The notes under the pieces were generated by a model that saw nothing but the letters and a program-made list of their open reading frames with translations, did no database searches and was not told the DNA's origin. A DNA stretch of 64,000 nt from Actinomycetota bacterium (GTDB lineage: Bacteria > Actinomycetota > UBA4738 > HRBIN12): contig DASSCU010000011.1 of assembly GCA_035697485.1 (NCBI GenBank), forward strand, positions 81,384 to 145,383. Reading direction: 5' to 3'. The translations under genes were made by a program, and so were the position numbers. Positions 59,559-64,000 of the stretch are shown here, one piece after another; within the stretch, counting starts at the first letter, position 1, and each line of letters opens with the position of its first letter.

Positions 59559-61535
59559 TCAGCGCCAGTGGACGGCAACGACTTCGCATGGCTCGAAGAT
59601 GCCCTTCAGGCTCACGGTCCGGGAATCCGAGACGGCGAATGAATCCCCCGCGGCCTGGGCGGTCGCCGAGCTAACCAGGATCTCCTCGCCCTCCGCGAGC
59701 GCCCCGATCCGGGCAGCCGCGTGGACGCCTTTCCCGCTCCAGTCGAGACCTTCCTTGGTGGCTTCGGTTTGATGGAGTCCGATCCGCACTGTCGGCGAGA
59801 AGCCTTGCTCACTGCGATGCTCCGCAAGCGCCCGTTGGATGTCCACCGCGCATGCGATCGCGGACTCAGGGTCGTCGAAGGTGACGAAGAACCCATCGCC
59901 TGTCGTCCGCACGACCTCACCTCCGTGGCGGGCAACCACCGAGGCGAGCAGGTCGTTGTGCCACCGGACCAGATGCCCCCAAGCCTCGTCTCCGATGAAC
60001 TCCGCCAGGTTCGTGGACTGGACGATGTCGGTGAACATGAACACTCTCTCGATCCGCGGCCCCGCGGACGGCTTGGTGTCCCCGGCGGCCTCCGCCGCGC
60101 GGCGGATGTCGGTTTTCGCGCCAAGCCGCTCAAACGTCGAGTGGGCCGCGTGGAACTCGAGCACCGCCTGCCGCTCGTTCCCGTGCGCACGGAAGGCATC
60201 GCCGAGCCCCATCCGAGCCTGGGCGCATTCGTAGGGGGCGCCCACCTCAGTCCACAGGCGCATCCCCTCGTGGAACCGCCGACCGGCTTCCACAGAATCA
60301 CCTTCCGCAAGGAGGAGGAACCCCATCGAGGTGACCGCGCTCGCCCTGAGTGCCTTGGTGCCGAACGAATCGGCGATCCGGTCAAGGTCCTCAGCGGCCT
60401 CGCGAGCGTTCCGCAGGTCGCCTGCGGCGACGGCGATCTGGACCTCAGCCGCCAACAGGGGCGCACGACGGAGGGCGGTGTTGGGCGGGGCCTCGAGCGA
60501 GGCGATCGGAAGCGGATTCTCCAGCGAGTCTCGGATCGACCCCGCGGCCGCCGCTACATCCCCTTGGGCCAGCCGGAGGAGGGCCAGACCGGGATTTGGG
60601 TCCCATCCCTGCTCATGCGCCTCCAGGAAGGCCTCCTCGGCACCCGCCAGGTGCCCCAACCGCAGGCGGATCTGTCCGAGCTCCGCCGACGCCCAGCCCA
60701 CGTCGGTCCGTGAGTACCTGCGGAGCTCCTTGGACGCCTCCCGAGCCTCGACCTCGGCGTCGTCCCAATCCCCGCGGAGCCGGAGGATCTCCGCACGGTG
60801 GACGCGGCACAGCCCGTGGAAGCCGCCGGTCTCGTGCCGACGGCACCAGCGGTCCATGGCGCTGGTCCATTCCTCGGCTCGGTCGTACTCGGCCAGCCCC
60901 TGGAACGCGCACACCGTGCTGCAGTACAGCAGTGCAGTGCTCACGGGATCCAGTTCCCCGGACAGCGCTGCCACGGCGGTCTCGTCCAGGACGGCAAGTC
61001 CCTCCTGGAGGTGCCCTAGGAAGATGAGGATGCGAGCCTCGGCGTTCCTCCCCTTGATTCGGATGGCGGGAACGCCCAGCCTCGTCCCGACGTCGATGGC
61101 CCGGCGCGCTTGCAGCAGGCCTTGATCGAGGTCGCCGGCCAAAACGGCCGTCCAGGCGTGGATCACCGCGAGCTGACCGTGGACCGGAGAGTCTGGATGA
61201 TCGACCAGTAGACTCTCAGCTCGCTGGATCCATCCTCGCGCAGGTGCGAGGAGTCCTGTGTACAGGAGCAGGGCGGCCACCTGCTCCGCCGCGCCGGCCC
61301 CCCGCTCGTCTTCGCCAGCACGCACGGCCGCCGCGTGAACGCGCTCCCAGGCGTCGATGGCCTCCTCCGGATGGCCCGCCAAGTACGCGGTATCCGCGAG
61401 CGTCGCGAGTGCATCCTGGTCGAGCCTGCGGCTGTGATCGGCCTCCGAGAGGAGCCCGTATGCCTCGTCCCAGGCCTTCCGATCCATGGCCTCACGGGCC
61501 CGATCGAGGACCGAGTCGTCCGCAGGCTGGCTCAT
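59559..61535 (-). CDS. TPR protein with C-terminal class III nucleotide cyclase
   Basis: 658 residues from ATG 61535, with GGAGGG upstream. Residues ~1-450 are helical TPR-like repeats (AWDEAYGLLSEADHSRRLDQ; DALATLADTAYLAGHPEEAI; DWDDAEVEAREASKELRRYS). The C-terminal ~190 residues form the cyclase: RVFMFTDIVQSTNLAEFIGD (metal Asp), GHLVRWHNDLLASVVARHGG, VVRTTGDGFFVTFDDPESAI (second Asp), VRIGLHQTEATKEGLDWSGK and GVHAAARIGALAEGEEILVS. Probably makes cAMP under control of a TPR-bound partner. The inverted order (regulatory N-terminus) contrasts with the giant cyclase at 5823. Confidence 0.85.
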   Translation of the reverse strand: MSQPADDSVLDRAREAMDRKAWDEAYGLLSEADHSRRLDQDALATLADTAYLAGHPEEAIDAWERVHAAAVRAGEDERGAGAAEQVAALLLYTGLLAPARGWIQRAESLLVDHPDSPVHGQLAVIHAWTAVLAGDLDQGLLQARRAIDVGTRLGVPAIRIKGRNAEARILIFLGHLQEGLAVLDETAVAALSGELDPVSTALLYCSTVCAFQGLAEYDRAEEWTSAMDRWCRRHETGGFHGLCRVHRAEILRLRGDWDDAEVEAREASKELRRYSRTDVGWASAELGQIRLRLGHLAGAEEAFLEAHEQGWDPNPGLALLRLAQGDVAAAAGSIRDSLENPLPIASLEAPPNTALRRAPLLAAEVQIAVAAGDLRNAREAAEDLDRIADSFGTKALRASAVTSMGFLLLAEGDSVEAGRRFHEGMRLWTEVGAPYECAQARMGLGDAFRAHGNERQAVLEFHAAHSTFERLGAKTDIRRAAEAAGDTKPSAGPRIERVFMFTDIVQSTNLAEFIGDEAWGHLVRWHNDLLASVVARHGGEVVRTTGDGFFVTFDDPESAIACAVDIQRALAEHRSEQGFSPTVRIGLHQTEATKEGLDWSGKGVHAAARIGALAEGEEILVSSATAQAAGDSFAVSDSRTVSLKGIFEPCEVVAVHWR

Positions 61536-61665
61536 ATACCCTCCGCGCTCGCGGGACATTCTAGCCGCGCCTCCGAGGCCGACGTCATGAGCATCACGTA
61601 GATTGCCGAACGCCCCGCGATGCTGAGGCCGAGACGCCCTGCGCCTGGTCGTGGAGGATGAGTAG

Positions 61666-62499
61666 ATGAGCGACCAAGCCAACCTCGCCGATGCCGTGGA
61701 CGTTGCCGTCGATGTCGCGGCGTGGCTCGACGGCTTCCTTGCCAAGAACATCATGGGTCCGGATCTCTCGGGCTGGGACGAGGCACTCCCACTGAGGGTC
61801 GAGAATCAACTCCGGGTACTTGCCCAGCCCTGCGTAGACGCCCTGGAGGCGGGCTCAAGAGCGATGAGCGATCGGCTGGCTGCGATCGGCATAGCGGCGA
61901 CGAGATTCCTCGCGGAGACGCAGGTCATGATGGCCTGGCTGATGCAGCCCGAAGACGACACGAGACGCCAGAGAAGAGCCTTCGAGGCGCTCCATGCGGA
62001 GATGGCCCAACAGACGAAGTTGCTCGCGTCCATCGCTGATCATGAGACCGACCCAACGAAGAAGGTGGCCGATCACCAGCAACAGATCAAGCTTGGAGCC
62101 ACGACGGCCAAGCTCCTAGCACTGGCCGAGTCGATGGGTTTTGCGAACCTTGGGCAACTGCCCCCTCAGGAACGACTCTTCAACAACTTTCACCCATCCG
62201 GGTACGACATCTTCAGGATGACATCCAACTTCGGTAGGCACCCCGCCTTGTCCTTCGCTCCCATGATTGCGAGCTGGACCGACGGGGTCGTCGAGACGTT
62301 CGATCCAACAGGGAACGAACTGATCCGGGCCTACTTCGTCCGCCAGATGATCGAAGAGTCGTTCGAGATCGCACGACACCTTGCGGGAGCCCATGGCTGG
62401 GAGCAAGCACTCAGTGAGCTGGCCGAACAAGAGCGCCGATTCGCCTCCTTACGTGAACGAATCAGTGCACGATGGCACTGGCAGATATGGGGCGGGTAG
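61666..62499 (+). CDS. Unrecognised 277-residue helical protein
   Basis: GGAGG lies 8 nt before ATG 61666. Mostly helical and soluble: VDVAVDVAAWLDGFLAKNIM, a low-hydrophobicity central stretch with RRQRRAFEALHAEMAQQTKL, LASIADHETDPTKKVADHQQ, then a C-terminal part rich in aromatics (NNFHPSGYDIFRMTSNFGRH; ISARWHWQIWGG). No catalytic motif or family recognised. GC content is lower and codons more relaxed than in the core genes, suggesting transfer. It lies in the second tRNA-Val islet next to a membrane protein. Confidence 0.65.
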   Translation: MSDQANLADAVDVAVDVAAWLDGFLAKNIMGPDLSGWDEALPLRVENQLRVLAQPCVDALEAGSRAMSDRLAAIGIAATRFLAETQVMMAWLMQPEDDTRRQRRAFEALHAEMAQQTKLLASIADHETDPTKKVADHQQQIKLGATTAKLLALAESMGFANLGQLPPQERLFNNFHPSGYDIFRMTSNFGRHPALSFAPMIASWTDGVVETFDPTGNELIRAYFVRQMIEESFEIARHLAGAHGWEQALSELAEQERRFASLRERISARWHWQIWGG

Positions 62500-62626
62500 T
62501 GCTGGCGGTACCGAATCGGCTTGGCCGAGGATGACCGGCGACCAGTCGTACTCGTACCCAAGAGGGTCCATCTCGTCGTGGCGCGATCCACTCGTACACT
62601 GGCAGACAGACTGACGCCAGGTTCCG

Positions 62627-63316
62627 ATGCCGGAAGACCTCAATGTCGAGATCGCGGGAGCGTTAGCCGAGGCCGGCGACGCGCCGGCCCAGCCCACGAG
62701 ATCCCGCCGCGAGGGGTTCGTCGAGATCCTGGAGGCGATCGTGCTCGCGGTCGTCGCGATCGCGACCGCGTGGAGCGGCTACCAAGCGGCCAGATGGGAC
62801 GGGCGTCAGGCTGAGCTGTATGGCGAGGACGCGGCCATCAGGATCCGTGCCGATCAGCTACTCACCCTTGGCGGGCAGCAGCGTCTGCTGGACGTAACCA
62901 CGTTCAACACCTGGATCGAAGCGCGGAGTGAGGGACGCACGAAGTTGGCGGCGTTGTACGAACGTCGTTTCAGTGCCGAGTTCAAGCTCGCGTTCGATGC
63001 CTGGCTCGCCACCGATCCGTTCTCGAACCCGGACGCGGTGCCCGGGCCGAGCTTCATGCCCGAGTACGTCAATGCCCAGATCCAGAGAGGCTCGGAGTTG
63101 AACGAACTTGCATTGCACGTCTTCGACGAGGGTACTGCCGCGCGGGGCCGCGCCGACGACTACATCCGTACGACCGTGGTGCTGGCGACCGTCCTATTCC
63201 TGCTCGCTCTGTCGCAGCGCTTCAGGATCTTACGTGTCCGAGTTGGCGTCCTCGTGCTGGCTGGCGGATTGATGCTCTACGGGCTGTTCACGATCATCAC
63301 GTTCCCGCGCTTGTGA
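62627..63316 (+). CDS. Three-helix membrane protein of unknown function
   Basis: 229 residues from ATG 62627. N-terminal helix FVEILEAIVLAVVAIATAWS followed by the recognisable GYQAARWDGRQAELYGEDAA; a ~100-residue soluble domain (FNTWIEARSEGRTKLAALYE; FKLAFDAWLATDPFSNPDAV); and two C-terminal helices (TTVVLATVLFLLALSQRF; VGVLVLAGGLMLYGLFTIIT). The WSGYQAARWDG opening is one I associate with a bacterial membrane family of unknown role. Last gene before the third tRNA-Val repeat. Confidence 0.7.
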   Translation: MPEDLNVEIAGALAEAGDAPAQPTRSRREGFVEILEAIVLAVVAIATAWSGYQAARWDGRQAELYGEDAAIRIRADQLLTLGGQQRLLDVTTFNTWIEARSEGRTKLAALYERRFSAEFKLAFDAWLATDPFSNPDAVPGPSFMPEYVNAQIQRGSELNELALHVFDEGTAARGRADDYIRTTVVLATVLFLLALSQRFRILRVRVGVLVLAGGLMLYGLFTIITFPRL

Positions 63317-63513
63317 ATGGCAGCCCTAGATTGGGCTCCCACATTTCGTAGCGCCGGCTCAGGCGCGCTGATGTCCTATGCGAGACCGGCCCGAGAGGGA
63401 GTGCAAGCTGGTGGCTGTATCCGAGCGGTCGGTCGGAGCCCTGGATCTAGCCAACGGGATGATTTGGAAGGACCACGTCCACAGTGACCTGGAGACGATC
63501 AGAGATGCGAGTC

Positions 63514-63664
63514 TGCATAACACCTGCATAACAAGCTGAAGGCACTCCAAGGTACTCAGCGGTACTCAGAGGTAGAGCGTTTCCGCAGCACAACACCCTG
63601 ACCTGCAGTTTCTCCTCGCCCTTACAAGGCGAAGGTCGGGGGTTCGAGACCCTCAGCGCCCACC
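63514..63664 (+). repeat. Islet junction repeat, second copy
   Basis: Matches 59041-59191 with scattered differences in the arm and near-identity in the tRNA part; includes att-like repeat 3 (63615-63664). It marks the right end of the second islet. Confidence 0.85.
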
Positions 63665-63864
63665 AAGCAGAGTCTCTGGTTGGTAGTCATTCTCGTGGCC
63701 TTGCCGGTTCGCGAGCAGCAGTCGCTTCGATGGGCCAGCGATCCTAGGTTGGGTCTCGCGAGTAGCCGGGGGCCGCGTATGGGGAGCACAGACAGAAGAG
63801 CTCCCGCAGCTGACCCCTTCCCGGGGCGCGTGCCGACGACCGCGAAAGGGTCGATACTCGGCCC

Positions 63865-64000
63865 GTGAGTGTTCCGCCGGATGGCGGCTCGAAGTCGGTG
63901 GGCGAGCCGCGCGGTGCACCTCAGCCGGGAACGGGCGCCAGCGAAGACGCCGACGTCCACGCATTCCTCATCGGCGACATGCGTGGTTGGACATCGTTCA
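63865..64000 (+). CDS. Class III nucleotide cyclase, 5' part
   Basis: From GTG 63865 (GATACT 6 nt upstream): VSVPPDGGSKSVGEPRGAPQ, a linker of charged and small residues, then VHAFLIGDMRGWTSF at the window edge. FLIGDMRGWTSF matches the first metal-binding strand of class III cyclases (FxFxDIRGxTxF), with the Asp present. The rest lies beyond the window. Third cyclase gene in the window. Confidence 0.6.
   Translation, partial: MSVPPDGGSKSVGEPRGAPQPGTGASEDADVHAFLIGDMRGWTSF

Overview
This is a high-GC bacterial chromosome fragment, most consistent with an uncultured Actinomycetota lineage. Support comes from a fused UreA-UreB urease subunit, a Nei2-type glycosylase directly behind a 1470-residue Lhr helicase, an F420/FMN split-barrel protein, nitrobindin, a two-domain rhodanese, a His-rich actinobacterial-type small protein, and many genes whose start codon lies only 6-9 nt behind a TAnnnT -10 box (probable leaderless mRNAs). 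The genus cannot be resolved from the sequence.

Layout. 1-5.7 kb: sparse accessory DNA (broken DUF4386 membrane gene, small zinc-ribbon protein, nuclease-like protein, Pro-rich membrane protein, His-rich protein, propeller lipoprotein). 5.8-16.4 kb: intact ordinary genes (giant cyclase-ATPase-TPR regulator, secreted Ig-like protein, exonuclease III, rhodanese, AraC-type regulator, class II fumarase, secreted delta-60-type propeller). 16.5-37.0 kb: gene-poor composite island at a tRNA-Ile2(CAU) locus. A 5' tRNA half lies at 16.50 kb, the complete tRNA at 32.05 kb and a 3' tRNA half at 36.94 kb. Between them are a degenerate tyrosine integrase, three decayed excisionase-like genes, a possible capsid fragment, a ClpP paralogue, a cupredoxin, several TolB-like propellers and an ECF sigma/propeller operon. 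37.0-55.8 kb: dense, intact core (P1B-ATPase fused to hemerythrin, MOSC protein, nitrobindin, gamma-glutamyltransferase, nei2-lhr, polymer-like envelope proteins, YtcJ-type amidohydrolase, DUF4397 protein, and an antiporter-ureAB-ureC operon). 55.8-63.7 kb: two tandem islets at tRNA-Val(UAC), delimited by three copies of a 50-bp tRNA 3'-end repeat. The first carries an AEC transporter and a second sigma/propeller operon; the second carries a TPR-cyclase and two unknown genes. The window ends inside another class III cyclase gene.

Themes. (1) Two tRNA loci have each captured more than one element, and most decayed genes lie in them. (2) The window holds seven beta-propeller exported or membrane proteins; two are single-pass proteins encoded in overlap with an ECF sigma factor, suggesting a sigma factor/propeller-sensor signalling pair. 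(3) Three class III nucleotide cyclases occur in 60 kb. (4) A divergent urease without nearby maturation genes is co-transcribed with a proton antiporter. No CRISPR array, rRNA, or complete insertion sequence was seen.
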